From: Clostridiales bacterium
GTDB lineage: Bacteria; Bacillota; Clostridia; Christensenellales; UBA1750
Direction of reading: 5' to 3'
DNA length: 51,664 bases
Assembly (NCBI GenBank): GCA_015056005.1
Contig: SVHB01000008.1
Span: 1-51,664 of the forward strand
Position numbers and translations under genes: made by a program
Shown here: one piece after another, positions 41,845 through 50,476 of the stretch
How the letters are laid out: each line of letters begins with the position of its first letter
How positions within the stretch are numbered: the first letter of the stretch is position 1
Notes under the pieces: generated by a model
The model's database searches: none
What the model saw: only the letters and a program-made list of their open reading frames with translations
What the model was told of the DNA's origin: nothing

Positions 41845-43167
41845 TTAATCGTCAAGATTGCTGAGAATATCCGATGCACTGACCTTGCCCGATGCTTTTT
41901 TTACATCGCCGTGGTGCACAAACGAAACGCTGATGAGCGCCATGGTCAGGGCAATGCCTGCATAAAGGAACATTATATCGTAATTGTTGTCGGTTATGCG
42001 CAGAAGGAAACCGAAAAGGATGGGGCTTAAAACCGACGCGGCCTGAGAGAATGAGTAATAATACCCGGTGAACCTGCCAACGCTGCCGGAATCCGTCATA
42101 TCAACTACCATGGGAAGCGTGTTGGTGTTGGAAAACGACCACGCAAGCCCGCCGATCACTATGAGCGGATAAAGAACATAAAGGTTCTTGGTCAAAAACA
42201 TAATGGTAAAGCAGACTATATCGACTATGAGCCCGCAAACGATGCATCTTTTTCTGCCCCATTTTGCGGCGGCAAAGCCCGCGGGAACGGCGGTTATCAA
42301 AAACGAAGCTGCGAATATGCCAAGCATGATGGAGGCGTCGCCCGCGCTGAGCTCAGGGAAGGTGCGGGTGGCGTAAAGGGTAAAATAGCTTTCAAGCACG
42401 TTGAAGCCGCAGAAGCAGAAGAAAACGGTAAAAAGCATTGAGATCAGGCTTACAAGCTTTCTTCCGCCGGTCTTTTGCTTTGGTGTATCCGATGAAGAAG
42501 CCGCATCGGATACCAAGCCCTCTTTTTTTTCGCTTTCCAATAGCTCTTCGTTGTGCTTTGCGGCTATCGCAACCAGCTGGGGCTCCTTGACGGTAAAGAA
42601 CATGGTGATCACAACGCCTATCATGAACGCTGAGACGCAAAGGAAGGGCAGCTGCATGCCGCCGATATTTGCAAGCACGCCGCCAAGGAGCATGGCAAGC
42701 GCAGAGCCTATACCGCCCATCAGGTTTATTATACCGTTGCCCTGACTTCGAAGCGGCGAGGGGGTGACATCGGGCATGAGAGCAACAACGGGGGAGCGCC
42801 ATGCGCTCATGAGCAGATTGAAGGAAATGACGGTGAGCATAAAGGTCACTATCATACGCATATGAGGGATCACAGCAAAAAGCATTGCGCAGATAGGAGC
42901 GCAAATTAGCACATAGGGCATCCTTCTGCCCCATTTGGTTTTGGTCTTGTCCGATAACCTGCCGAAAAGCGGCTGGAACAGCACGGCAAAGATATTATCT
43001 ATGGTCATGATAACGCCGACAGTCAGAGAATCGAGCTTGAACTCATCGGTGAGTATCAGAGGGACATATGCCGCATAGACAGACCACGCCATCGACACGG
43101 CAAGGAAACCCAGACCGATAAGCATGGTTTTGGGGATGTTGAGTTTAAGCTGCGATCCTGCGCTCAT
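41845..43167 (-). CDS. MFS transporter (SLC45/sucrose-transporter-like)
   Basis: 440 aa, twelve predicted spans. The loop PLFGRLSDKTKTKWGRRMPY and the early LGFLAVSMAWSVYAAYVPLI resemble the sugar-type MFS members related to SLC45/GPH rather than drug pumps. A poorly conserved cytoplasmic loop (about 205-235, rich in Glu/Lys/Ser) separates the two halves. Substrate unknown; the adjacent glycerate kinase suggests a carbohydrate. Starts directly after the stop of the CARDB-like gene. Confidence 0.82.
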   Translation of the reverse strand: MSAGSQLKLNIPKTMLIGLGFLAVSMAWSVYAAYVPLILTDEFKLDSLTVGVIMTIDNIFAVLFQPLFGRLSDKTKTKWGRRMPYVLICAPICAMLFAVIPHMRMIVTFMLTVISFNLLMSAWRSPVVALMPDVTPSPLRSQGNGIINLMGGIGSALAMLLGGVLANIGGMQLPFLCVSAFMIGVVITMFFTVKEPQLVAIAAKHNEELLESEKKEGLVSDAASSSDTPKQKTGGRKLVSLISMLFTVFFCFCGFNVLESYFTLYATRTFPELSAGDASIMLGIFAASFLITAVPAGFAAAKWGRKRCIVCGLIVDIVCFTIMFLTKNLYVLYPLIVIGGLAWSFSNTNTLPMVVDMTDSGSVGRFTGYYYSFSQAASVLSPILFGFLLRITDNNYDIMFLYAGIALTMALISVSFVHHGDVKKASGKVSASDILSNLDD

Positions 43168-44712
43168 TTATTTTCCTTTCTGCTTTGCGCGTTTATGTCT
43201 CTTTATCAGTATTCTTATCTGTATGACCAAAAGAATTGCGGCTACTATTGATATCCCAAGGCAGACTATCGCCGCAAACAGATAGATCCATGAACTGCCG
43301 CTGTTTTTGGGCGGAAGCGGATAATCGTCTACATTGAACTTTTTGTTCTTTTCGTCCTGAGAAACATCGGGAATAACGATGGGCTCGGGCTCTATGGTTA
43401 TCGTGTTTGCCTTTGCGGTCATGCTGCTTCCGTCAAGGGCTTTGCCTGACAAGGTAAGTTCAAGGGTAATATCCTGCATGAACTCCCTTTGCAGGGTAAA
43501 GAGGCTGTCGCCAAGGGGAAGATCGCCGATCTCTTCGACCACACCGATATTCTCGTCCGATATCACAGCATCAAATATTTCCTCGGCGTAGTTGTGTATC
43601 TCTATGGCAAGCGCGGTATCGGCTCCGTTTGTGACCGCCTGAGCGCTTATATCGAGCCCGGGAGTGTTTGCATCTTTTTGCTCATTAGTATCGACCACGT
43701 TTATCGAAAGCGTTCTGCAAAGACAGAAATGCTGTTTGCCGTCATTGTCTGTGACAGCGGCCGCTATGGAGATATCACTGTCGGAATAAAGCTTCACGTC
43801 TTTATGGAAGACACGCACTTCGCCGGGAGCAAGCTCCTTTATCGGGTCAAACTCCAGCCATGCAAGGGAATAGAAGGTGATATCGCGCAGCTTTTCATCG
43901 GTATCGTTTTTGACCGAAAGGGTGAGGGAGGCGGTACCGCCCTGCATGATCGTTAAAACATCGCTTTTAAGCTCCAAAGCAAGCGCCGCACCGTCGACAT
44001 ATATCGCCTTTGCGTCAAGCGTCTTTTCCTGCTTTTCGTCGCTTCCATCGTAATAATAGGTCAGGGTCGGACGGCTCACCACGTCGTTGGTAAGCTCATA
44101 TGTTACCGTCTGGGTATGCGACTCGTTTGCTTTAAGGCTTGCAAGCGTGAATATCTCGCCGATAAAACCGTCGGTGACTGAAATGTTTGAAAAATCAACT
44201 CCGCTTCGGTTTTTGACTGTGTATTCTATCTCGATGATATCGCCCGGGCTTCCCGAGGTTTTGCCGATGCTCCTTGAAAAGGATGCATCGGGCGCGGTGG
44301 AGCCGATCACAAGATCGCATTTGGCGGTTTTTACCTGCCTGTCAAGGTCTATATAGGTAAGAGTGACGGGCAGCTTTTCCCCCAGGTCCTTTGAGTCGAT
44401 GTAAATATCCTCCAGCATGACAGCCTTGGTCGCGCCGATATAGGCGTAGGACGAGGGCGTTTTGTTTCGTCCTTCAAATTCCACGCTGAGTATCGTGATT
44501 CCAAGCCCGCTTTCGGGCGAGGCTATGCCGTAGGAGGGGGTGATGAGCACGGTAACATCCACAAGACCGCTCTCTGAGAGCACCTCAGGCGACGATTGAG
44601 CGCTCATTTTAATATCAGCTTCAACGGCTGCCAAGGCACTTTTTGGCATTGAGGATACAAAAAATGAGGTAAGCAGCAAAAACGCCGCTAATAATACAGA
44701 CAGACGTTTCAT
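43168..44712 (-). CDS. Secreted CARDB-like beta-sandwich protein with C-terminal membrane anchor
   Basis: 514 aa. A signal peptide (MKRLSVLLAAFLLLTSFFVS) is followed by about four repeated immunoglobulin-like beta units, including GSPGDIIEIEYTVKNRSGVD and GGTASLTLSVKNDTDEKL, the NEW3/CARDB pattern of cell-surface adhesion-type domains. One C-terminal span (WIYLFAAIVCLGISIVAAIL) ends in a basic tail (KRHKRAKQKGK), so the body is outside. Ligand unknown. A rhomboid protease gene lies 22 bases upstream, and rhomboids cut single-span proteins, so this might be its substrate (inference). Confidence 0.75.
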   Translation of the reverse strand: MKRLSVLLAAFLLLTSFFVSSMPKSALAAVEADIKMSAQSSPEVLSESGLVDVTVLITPSYGIASPESGLGITILSVEFEGRNKTPSSYAYIGATKAVMLEDIYIDSKDLGEKLPVTLTYIDLDRQVKTAKCDLVIGSTAPDASFSRSIGKTSGSPGDIIEIEYTVKNRSGVDFSNISVTDGFIGEIFTLASLKANESHTQTVTYELTNDVVSRPTLTYYYDGSDEKQEKTLDAKAIYVDGAALALELKSDVLTIMQGGTASLTLSVKNDTDEKLRDITFYSLAWLEFDPIKELAPGEVRVFHKDVKLYSDSDISIAAAVTDNDGKQHFCLCRTLSINVVDTNEQKDANTPGLDISAQAVTNGADTALAIEIHNYAEEIFDAVISDENIGVVEEIGDLPLGDSLFTLQREFMQDITLELTLSGKALDGSSMTAKANTITIEPEPIVIPDVSQDEKNKKFNVDDYPLPPKNSGSSWIYLFAAIVCLGISIVAAILLVIQIRILIKRHKRAKQKGK

Positions 44713-44734
44713 AGCTGTTTACCTCCTTTAGGTT

Positions 44735-45442
44735 TTATAAAGAAATATAGTATAAGTTTCGGCCGATGACAAGCCCAAGGACGAGCACTGCCAGAATCGC
44801 GGAAAAAGCGATCCTGATCATGGGTCTTTGCTTTTGTCCGTAAAAGCCGGTGATCCCGCAGGCGATGAAGCCGCCGATAAGCCCGCCGATATGACCGAAA
44901 TTATCGATATCGGCTGCGATAAAGCCGTTTAAGATGTTTATGGCGATGATGATAAGCACCTGCACTCCGAAAAAGGTGTTGAATACCTCTTTGTAGTCCT
45001 TCCTGAAATACAAAAGCGCACCGAAAAGACCGAAGATCGCGCCCGAAGCGCCAACGCTGGTCGCGCTTGAAAATGCATACGAGCAGCAGCAGCCGAGGAC
45101 CCCGGAAGCTATGTACACAAAAAGGTATCTTGCCCTTCCCAAAAGAGCTTCAAGCTGTCTGCCCCATGCAAAAAGGGCAAACATATTGAAAAATATGTGC
45201 ATTATGCCCGAATGCAGGAACATTGGGGTAAAAAGGCGGTGGTACTGATTGCCAAGAAAGATATAATAGTTTATCTTTGCGCCCAGCAGGGTGAGCATCG
45301 GTGTGCCTAGGAAAAGCTCACTTATCGCGTCCAAGATATACACCAATACGCAAAGCGCGATCAGTATATAAGTTACTATAGGTGTATTGCGGTTTATATA
45401 CAGCCGCTTTTTGGGAATGTTTACGGTAAAATCGTTTTCCAT
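44735..45442 (-). CDS. Rhomboid family intramembrane serine protease
   Basis: 235 aa, six or seven spans. Catalytic pair: Ser in the GASGAIFG motif and His in NFGHIGGLIGG; the HSGIMHIFFNMFALF motif of the L1/H2 region is also present. It cuts membrane proteins within the lipid bilayer. It starts five bases after the aminotransferase gene stop and precedes the anchored CARDB-like protein gene. Confidence 0.92.
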   Translation of the reverse strand: MENDFTVNIPKKRLYINRNTPIVTYILIALCVLVYILDAISELFLGTPMLTLLGAKINYYIFLGNQYHRLFTPMFLHSGIMHIFFNMFALFAWGRQLEALLGRARYLFVYIASGVLGCCCSYAFSSATSVGASGAIFGLFGALLYFRKDYKEVFNTFFGVQVLIIIAINILNGFIAADIDNFGHIGGLIGGFIACGITGFYGQKQRPMIRIAFSAILAVLVLGLVIGRNLYYISL

Positions 45443-45446
45443 GCCT

Positions 45447-46640
45447 TTATGCGCCCGCGGTCTTTTCCGCGTTCACGAAATTCTGCATCCTGTCAAGTGC
45501 CTCGAATATAAGATCGGTCGAGGTCGCATAGCAGCAGCGGACATAGCCTTCGCCGCTTTTGCCAAAGGCGGTGCCGGGAACGGTGACAACGAGCTGGGAT
45601 TTAAGCAGGCGGGTGGCGAATTCCTCGCTGGAATAACCAAGAGAGGATATGTTGGGGAAGGAATAGAAAGCGCCAAGGGGCTCAAAAACGGTAAAGCCCA
45701 TTGAGCGGAAGCCTTCGACCATGATGCGCCTGCGCTGGTCGTATATCTTGCGCATATGAGTAACATCGGCAAAATCATCGTTAAAGCCGTCCTCAAGCGC
45801 AGCAAGCGCCGCGTGCTGACCCATTATCGGCGCGCAAAGGGCGGTATACTGGTGTATCTTGCACATCATTGCCGCAAGCTCCTTTGGTGCGCAAAGGTAA
45901 CCCATCCTCCAGCCGGTCATTGCAAACGCCTTGGAAAAGCCGTTTAAGGTAACCGTGCGCTCCCACATTCCCGGGATGGAGGCAAAGGCGGTGTGCGTAA
46001 GCCCGCCGTAGGTGAGCTCGCAGTATATCTCATCGGAGATCGCGATTATGTCGTGATCCCTTATAGCATCGGCGATCTCGGTCAGCTCTTCCCTTGTCAT
46101 AATTGCGCCGGTGGGGTTGTTGGGGTAGGGAAGGATTATCGCCTTGGTCTTTTTGGTTATAAGAGAGGAAACGGTTTCCTTATCGATCTTAAAGCATTTT
46201 TCCTCGCAGGTGGGCACAGGCACGGCAACGCCGCCCGATAACGTGACCACGGGCTGATAGGAAACATAGGAGGGCTCGGGAACGAGGACTTCGTCGCCGG
46301 GCTCGATAACGCACCTGAGAGCAAGATCGATGCCCTCGGAAGCGCCGACGGTCACGATTATCTCGTTATCGGGGTTATAGGAAATGCCGAAGCGCTGCTC
46401 CTGATAGCGGTTGATGGCGCGCCTTAGCTCAATAAGCCCCCAGTTGGAGGAATAATGGGTCTCGCCCGAGCGGATGGAGCGGATAGCGCTCTCCCTTATA
46501 TGGTTGGGCGTGACAAAATCGGGCTCGCCCACGCCAAGGGAGATCGCCCCGGGCATGGTCGCTACCACATCAAAGAATTTGCGAATTCCGCTTGGCGGTA
46601 TTTGAGCTACCGTGCGGGAGATGACAGAATCGTAATTCAC
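45447..46640 (-). CDS. PLP-dependent class I/II aminotransferase
   Basis: 397 aa fold-type I aminotransferase of the aspartate/aromatic-like group. Visible are ISLGVGEPDFVTP, ILPYPNNPTGAIM, AISDEIYCELTYGG and the PLP-lysine region NGFSKAFAMTGWRMGYLC (Schiff-base Lys). Exact amino acid substrate cannot be set; the linked Lrp regulator suggests amino acid metabolism. Its ATG overlaps the Lrp gene stop by four bases. Confidence 0.92.
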   Translation of the reverse strand: MNYDSVISRTVAQIPPSGIRKFFDVVATMPGAISLGVGEPDFVTPNHIRESAIRSIRSGETHYSSNWGLIELRRAINRYQEQRFGISYNPDNEIIVTVGASEGIDLALRCVIEPGDEVLVPEPSYVSYQPVVTLSGGVAVPVPTCEEKCFKIDKETVSSLITKKTKAIILPYPNNPTGAIMTREELTEIADAIRDHDIIAISDEIYCELTYGGLTHTAFASIPGMWERTVTLNGFSKAFAMTGWRMGYLCAPKELAAMMCKIHQYTALCAPIMGQHAALAALEDGFNDDFADVTHMRKIYDQRRRIMVEGFRSMGFTVFEPLGAFYSFPNISSLGYSSEEFATRLLKSQLVVTVPGTAFGKSGEGYVRCCYATSTDLIFEALDRMQNFVNAEKTAGA

Positions 46641-47131
46641 TGGCTCACCGCCTGCCTTTTATCCTCGTGCTTATCCATGGTGATGCCTGAGATCTTGTAT
46701 CTCTTGAGCATGAAATGGGTGGCAGTGGAAATTACGTTTTCGATGGGAGCAAGGCGTTCTGCAACGAACATTGCAAGCTCCTTGAGGGTCTTTGCGCGCA
46801 CAAACAGCAGAAGGTCGTATGCGCCGCTCATGAGGTATACGTTTTCGACCTCGGGGAATTCCATGATCTGCTCGGCGATGGCGTCAAAGCCGTAGCCCTT
46901 CATGGGGGTTACCCTGACCTCTATAACAGCCTCAACGCTTTCTGCCTGAGATTTATCCCAGTTGATCAGCGCGGGGTATGCAACCACAACGCGGGCGTCC
47001 TCAAGTTCCTTTATAGCTTCCTGTACCTTGGAAACTTCCGCGCCCAGCATCAGCGCGATCTGAGCGGGGGTGCGCCTTGCGTCCTGCGCAAGTATTTCAA
47101 GAATATCTTTTTCGATTTCGGTAAGATGCAT
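46637..47131 (-). CDS. Lrp/AsnC family transcriptional regulator
   Basis: 164 aa. N-terminal winged HTH (about 3-60; ILEILAQDARRTPAQIALML) and a RAM-type ligand-binding domain (about 70-150; VEAVIEVRVTPMKGYGFDAI and VYLMSGAYDLLLFVRAKTLK). Such proteins bind an amino acid and control adjacent genes, here a class I aminotransferase overlapped by four bases. ATG at 47129-47131 is favoured over 47135-47137, because AAGGGG is then properly spaced. First gene of the long minus-strand run. Confidence 0.9.
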   Translation of the reverse strand: MHLTEIEKDILEILAQDARRTPAQIALMLGAEVSKVQEAIKELEDARVVVAYPALINWDKSQAESVEAVIEVRVTPMKGYGFDAIAEQIMEFPEVENVYLMSGAYDLLLFVRAKTLKELAMFVAERLAPIENVISTATHFMLKRYKISGITMDKHEDKRQAVSQ

Positions 47132-47166
47132 GTTCATACCCCTTTCAAAAAGAGTTGTATCAAATT

Positions 47167-47195
47167 ATTTTACCAATAAACGGCAAGTGTGTCAA
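47167..47195 (-). promoter_or_regulatory. Strong sigma-A promoter for the Lrp-aminotransferase run
   Basis: On the minus strand: perfect TTGACA (47190-47195), 17-bp spacer, TGG-TAAAAT extended -10 (47167-47175). The -35 overlaps the last codons of the upstream hydrolase-like gene. Confidence 0.8.
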
Positions 47196-48109
47196 ACAGT
47201 GGGAATTGTCGAATTTATGAAACCGCAGATGATCTCGGTCAGTCTGTCCTCGTCTATCTGCATGGCAAAAGCGCCGAATCTGCCGATGTCGCTCACCTGC
47301 GCCTGAGGGAACATTTTTATAAGCTCACCGCGTTCTTTTTCGCCGAAAGTGCGGTCGCCCTGAGAGGGCAGGATCAAAACCTTGAGCTCGTCGGAGAAAT
47401 CGGATGGCTTTAAGAAAATGTTTGAGTAGATATTTGGCACCATCTGGGTGTTTACTGCAACATACTGATCCTTATAAACATACTCATCAAAGGTCTCCTC
47501 TATGAAAGCGGACCAGAACGCCTGAGATTCCTGATAGTCCTCGGGGCACATGGCGTTGAACATCTCGGACGCCATCTTGAGCCTGTCTCGGGTGGTGAAG
47601 CTGCGCCAGCTCATCCTTCTTTTGAGCTTGCGCCTTAATTGCCATGTGTCTCTGACCTCCTGTGAAAGCGTCTCAGAGGGGCAGCCGCAGGTGGGAAGAC
47701 AAAGCCCCAATACCATTTCGGGGAATTCCTTTGCCATTATCTGAGCCAAAAGTCCGCCGATAGACTGACCTATGAGCACGCATTTTTGTACGCCCATTTC
47801 CTTTAGCAGTTCGCCCCATGCACGGACAAGCACCAGCGGGTCTTCATCCGCTGCAAGCGAGAGCGCTATCGAGCGCACGTCCATTCTGTTATAGAGCATA
47901 TAGGGGAACCATATTTCGCCTGTGCCCAGACCGGAGGGCAGGTAAACGGCGGCAAAGCTTGAATTGCGCGCATCGCAAACATCCCATACGCGGTATATCT
48001 GACCGTGATGCTCCATATTACGGTAGGGAAAACGCGCTCTGAATGCTTCAAGGCGGCTGACGGCCGCTTTGGGGGCATAAGAATATATAACTTCAAAAGA
48101 CCTTGCCAT
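47192..48109 (-). CDS. Alpha/beta hydrolase-like protein, catalytic His not seen
   Basis: 305 aa. The nucleophile elbow VLIGQSIGGLLAQIMAKEFP is present, and the fold is clear from the flanks (LCLPTCGCPSETL; VLILPSQGDRTFG). At the place where a catalytic Gly-His is expected near the C-terminus the sequence is DIGRFGAFAMQIDE, with no His, so it may be inactive, use a different residue, or work as a ligand-binding relative. The start at 48109 (MARSFEV) has GGAGGC eight bases upstream; an upstream in-frame extension of 22 codons spans the promoter. Monocistronic, divergent from the nuclease-like gene. Confidence 0.72.
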   Translation of the reverse strand: MARSFEVIYSYAPKAAVSRLEAFRARFPYRNMEHHGQIYRVWDVCDARNSSFAAVYLPSGLGTGEIWFPYMLYNRMDVRSIALSLAADEDPLVLVRAWGELLKEMGVQKCVLIGQSIGGLLAQIMAKEFPEMVLGLCLPTCGCPSETLSQEVRDTWQLRRKLKRRMSWRSFTTRDRLKMASEMFNAMCPEDYQESQAFWSAFIEETFDEYVYKDQYVAVNTQMVPNIYSNIFLKPSDFSDELKVLILPSQGDRTFGEKERGELIKMFPQAQVSDIGRFGAFAMQIDEDRLTEIICGFINSTIPTV

Positions 48110-48138
48110 TTGAAAAGCCTCCGTATACAATATATAAT
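48110..48138 (+). promoter_or_regulatory. Sigma-A promoter for the nuclease-SNF2 pair
   Basis: TTGAAA (48110-48115), 17-bp spacer, perfect TATAAT (48133-48138). The -35 abuts the divergent gene's start codon. Confidence 0.7.
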
Positions 48139-48142
48139 GTAA

Positions 48143-48171
48143 ATGATACCATGATTTTGGTAAAACGTAAA
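48143..48171 (-). promoter_or_regulatory. Sigma-A promoter for the hydrolase-like gene
   Basis: On the minus strand: TTTACG (48166-48171), 17-bp spacer, TGG-TATCAT extended -10 (48143-48151). The two divergent promoters here are interleaved within 62 bases. Confidence 0.6.
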
Positions 48172-48204
48172 GCAAAACGCCGAAAGGTCACAAATATTTA
48201 ACCC

Positions 48205-48570
48205 ATGACAGATGTAAATTCTATAATCAGCGCGCTTAAAAATATCCGCGCTCCCGGAGTGATAGACGAGCTGGAGCTTCAGGAAACGGTAAGGCAAGCG
48301 CTGGATGATGCCAAAATCGAATATAAAAAAGAAGCAAGGATAGATAAGGGCTGCAGAGTGGATTTTTTCATCGACGGCATTGTGCTTGAGGTGAAGGCAA
48401 GGATAAGACCTTCAAGCGTGCTCAAAAAACAGCTGTCAAAATATGCGTCCTGTCAATGCGTAAAGGAACTTATACTTGTGAGCAACGAGCGTGCGAGCGT
48501 GCCAGGTATCATAATGGGCAAAAAAGTGCACGTGCTTTTGCTCAAATCTCTTTGGGGGATAAGCGTCTGA
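48205..48570 (+). CDS. PD-(D/E)XK nuclease-like protein paired with SNF2
   Basis: 121 aa, no standard family name that I recognise. The core RVDFFIDGIVLEVKARIRPS gives Asp53, Glu62 and Lys64 in the D-x(n)-E-x-K pattern of PD-(D/E)XK nucleases; ELELQETVRQAL before it supplies a possible upstream Glu, and the tail strand ELILVSNE fits the fold. A small nuclease or DNA-end binder is likely. Its TGA overlaps the SNF2 ATG by one base, indicating that the two act together. The ribosome site is weak (AAAGG, 17 bases upstream). Confidence 0.7.
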   Translation: MTDVNSIISALKNIRAPGVIDELELQETVRQALDDAKIEYKKEARIDKGCRVDFFIDGIVLEVKARIRPSSVLKKQLSKYASCQCVKELILVSNERASVPGIIMGKKVHVLLLKSLWGISV

Positions 48571-50360
48571 TGGAAAACAACGAGTATTTCGATCAATACA
48601 TAGTTTATGACGGTCAATACGATGAAGGGGCGGGCGAGCTGCCCTATCCCGCTTATCTCATGGACGTGCCCCAGAATGTGCATACATGGGGGACTCTTTC
48701 CTACAACAAAAGGCAGAAATGCTTTGTTATAAAAGGTGACAGCGCCGTTTGTCAGATGGCAAAGCTGCTTTTTCCCGGCTGCGAGGGAAGAACGAGGGAT
48801 ACAGCGCGTTTCCCGGCAAGCAGAAGAGTGGTCGGAAACCTTAACTGGCTGATGCTAAGGTACCCTCTTGAGATAAATCCAAAAGACAGGCAGATATGGT
48901 TTGAAATGCTTGAAAAAGCGCGAGACCTTGCCGTAAAGCGCGAGCAGGCGATAGCATACCCGCTTTCAGCTCAGCCGGATTCTATGGATTTCTTAGGTGA
49001 GCTTCGCCCCTTCCAGAAGGAGGGCACGGGTTTCCTTATCCAGAATGAGCGCGGGCTGCTTGCCGATGAAATGGGTCTTGGAAAGACCGTTCAGGCGCTT
49101 GCCGCCCTTTCGGTCATGAAAGCCTTCCCCGCGATAATCGTAGCGCCGCCCCATCTTACCAGAAACTGGCAAAAAGAGATAAAAAGGTTTTTGAGAATAG
49201 ACGGCAGGGAGCCGGTGATACATGAGATCAAGGGTCTGAGCCCGTATGAGCTGCCTAAAGCCGATGTGTACATCGTACATTATCTGCTCTTGCGTAAATG
49301 GAAGCAGAGTTTGCCCAAATACAGGTTCAAATGCTGTGTTTTTGATGAGATCCAGGAGCTCAGGCATGCGGGAACGGAAAAGTATTCGGCAGCAAGTCTT
49401 CTTTCCGGATCCTGCGACAACGCTTTCGGACTTTCGGGAACGCCGATATATAACCGCGGCGGCGAGATATGGAATGTGATAAACATTCTGGAATTCCACG
49501 CCCTTGGCGATTGGGAGAGCTTTTCAAGGCAGTGGTGCTACGGCTACGGCAATAATATCGTTGCAAAGCCCGAGGAGCTTGGCGATTATTTGAGGCGCGA
49601 AGGGCTTATCCTTCGGCGCACCAAAGAAGAAGTCCTGCCTCAGCTGCCGCCAAAACGCAGGCTCGTTCAGGAGATCGATTTTTCGCTCTCGATATATAAA
49701 AAGTTCATGTCAGGCACGAAAAACCTTCTTCTGCGCCTGACGGGTGAGGAGCTTTCCAATTCCGACCGCGCACTTTTGATAGAGCAGATATCCCAGCAGG
49801 ACAGGCAGGCGACCGGGCTTGCAAAGGCTCAGTATGTCTGCGCTTATGTTTCCGCGCTGCTTGAAGCCGGCGAAAGGGTGCTGCTCTTTGCCCACCATCA
49901 CGCGGTCATGGACGAATACAGAAAACAGTTAAAACCCTATAAGCCCGTTTTCATAACCGGCAGGGAGACTACCGCGCAGAAGGATCAGGCTGTGGAAGCG
50001 TTCATGAACGGCAAAAGCGATGTTTGCTGTATTTCGCTGAGGGCTGCCGCGGGACTTAACCTGCAAAGGGCTTCCTGCGTGGTATTCGGCGAACTCGACT
50101 GGTCGCCCGCTGTTCACTCACAGGCAGAGGACAGAGCCCACCGAATGGGTCAGGAGGATTCGGTGCTGTGCTATTACCTTGTCTCCCCCGAGGGCAGCGA
50201 CAGCGATATGCAGGACGCTCTGGGGTTAAAGACCAGCCAGTTCACACTCCTAATGGGCGACAGAGTCCGCACTCAGGAAGAAATACTCCAAAACTCCAAA
50301 CAAGCCAAGGATTATCTTGACAGTATAGTTGCCCGCCTGTCCAAAAATGCGGGCGATTAA
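48570..50360 (+). CDS. SNF2 family ATPase (SMARCAL1/HARP-like)
   Basis: 596 aa DNA translocase. Motif I DEMGLGKT (166-173), motif II DEIQ (259-262, where most relatives have DEAH/DExx), motif III FGLSGTPIYN and motif VI QAEDRAHRMGQ near 530 mark both RecA-like domains. The N-terminal ~150 residues (RRVVGNLNWLMLRYPLEI) resemble the HARP-type region of annealing helicases. It probably remodels or reanneals branched DNA; the upstream partner may supply nuclease activity. GGGGGAT is nine bases before the ATG. Confidence 0.88.
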   Translation: MENNEYFDQYIVYDGQYDEGAGELPYPAYLMDVPQNVHTWGTLSYNKRQKCFVIKGDSAVCQMAKLLFPGCEGRTRDTARFPASRRVVGNLNWLMLRYPLEINPKDRQIWFEMLEKARDLAVKREQAIAYPLSAQPDSMDFLGELRPFQKEGTGFLIQNERGLLADEMGLGKTVQALAALSVMKAFPAIIVAPPHLTRNWQKEIKRFLRIDGREPVIHEIKGLSPYELPKADVYIVHYLLLRKWKQSLPKYRFKCCVFDEIQELRHAGTEKYSAASLLSGSCDNAFGLSGTPIYNRGGEIWNVINILEFHALGDWESFSRQWCYGYGNNIVAKPEELGDYLRREGLILRRTKEEVLPQLPPKRRLVQEIDFSLSIYKKFMSGTKNLLLRLTGEELSNSDRALLIEQISQQDRQATGLAKAQYVCAYVSALLEAGERVLLFAHHHAVMDEYRKQLKPYKPVFITGRETTAQKDQAVEAFMNGKSDVCCISLRAAAGLNLQRASCVVFGELDWSPAVHSQAEDRAHRMGQEDSVLCYYLVSPEGSDSDMQDALGLKTSQFTLLMGDRVRTQEEILQNSKQAKDYLDSIVARLSKNAGD

Positions 50361-50382
50361 GGGATGCAGAGCATCCCTTTTT
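50361..50382 (+). terminator. Intrinsic terminator after the SNF2 gene
   Basis: GGGATGC-AGA-GCATCCC then TTTTT, starting right after the stop codon. Confidence 0.85.
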
Positions 50383-50426
50383 CTATTGCGGGTTGAAATG
50401 ATGCGATATGTTCAAAAACGCGGTTA

Positions 50427-50455
50427 TTGTTATGAGCCTGTCAAAACGTTATAAT
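50427..50455 (+). promoter_or_regulatory. Sigma-A promoter for the XRE-PurM gene
   Basis: TTGTTA (50427-50432), 17-bp spacer, perfect TATAAT (50450-50455), 22 bases before the start codon. Confidence 0.65.
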
Positions 50456-50476
50456 TTCGGTATTGGAGGGGATATA

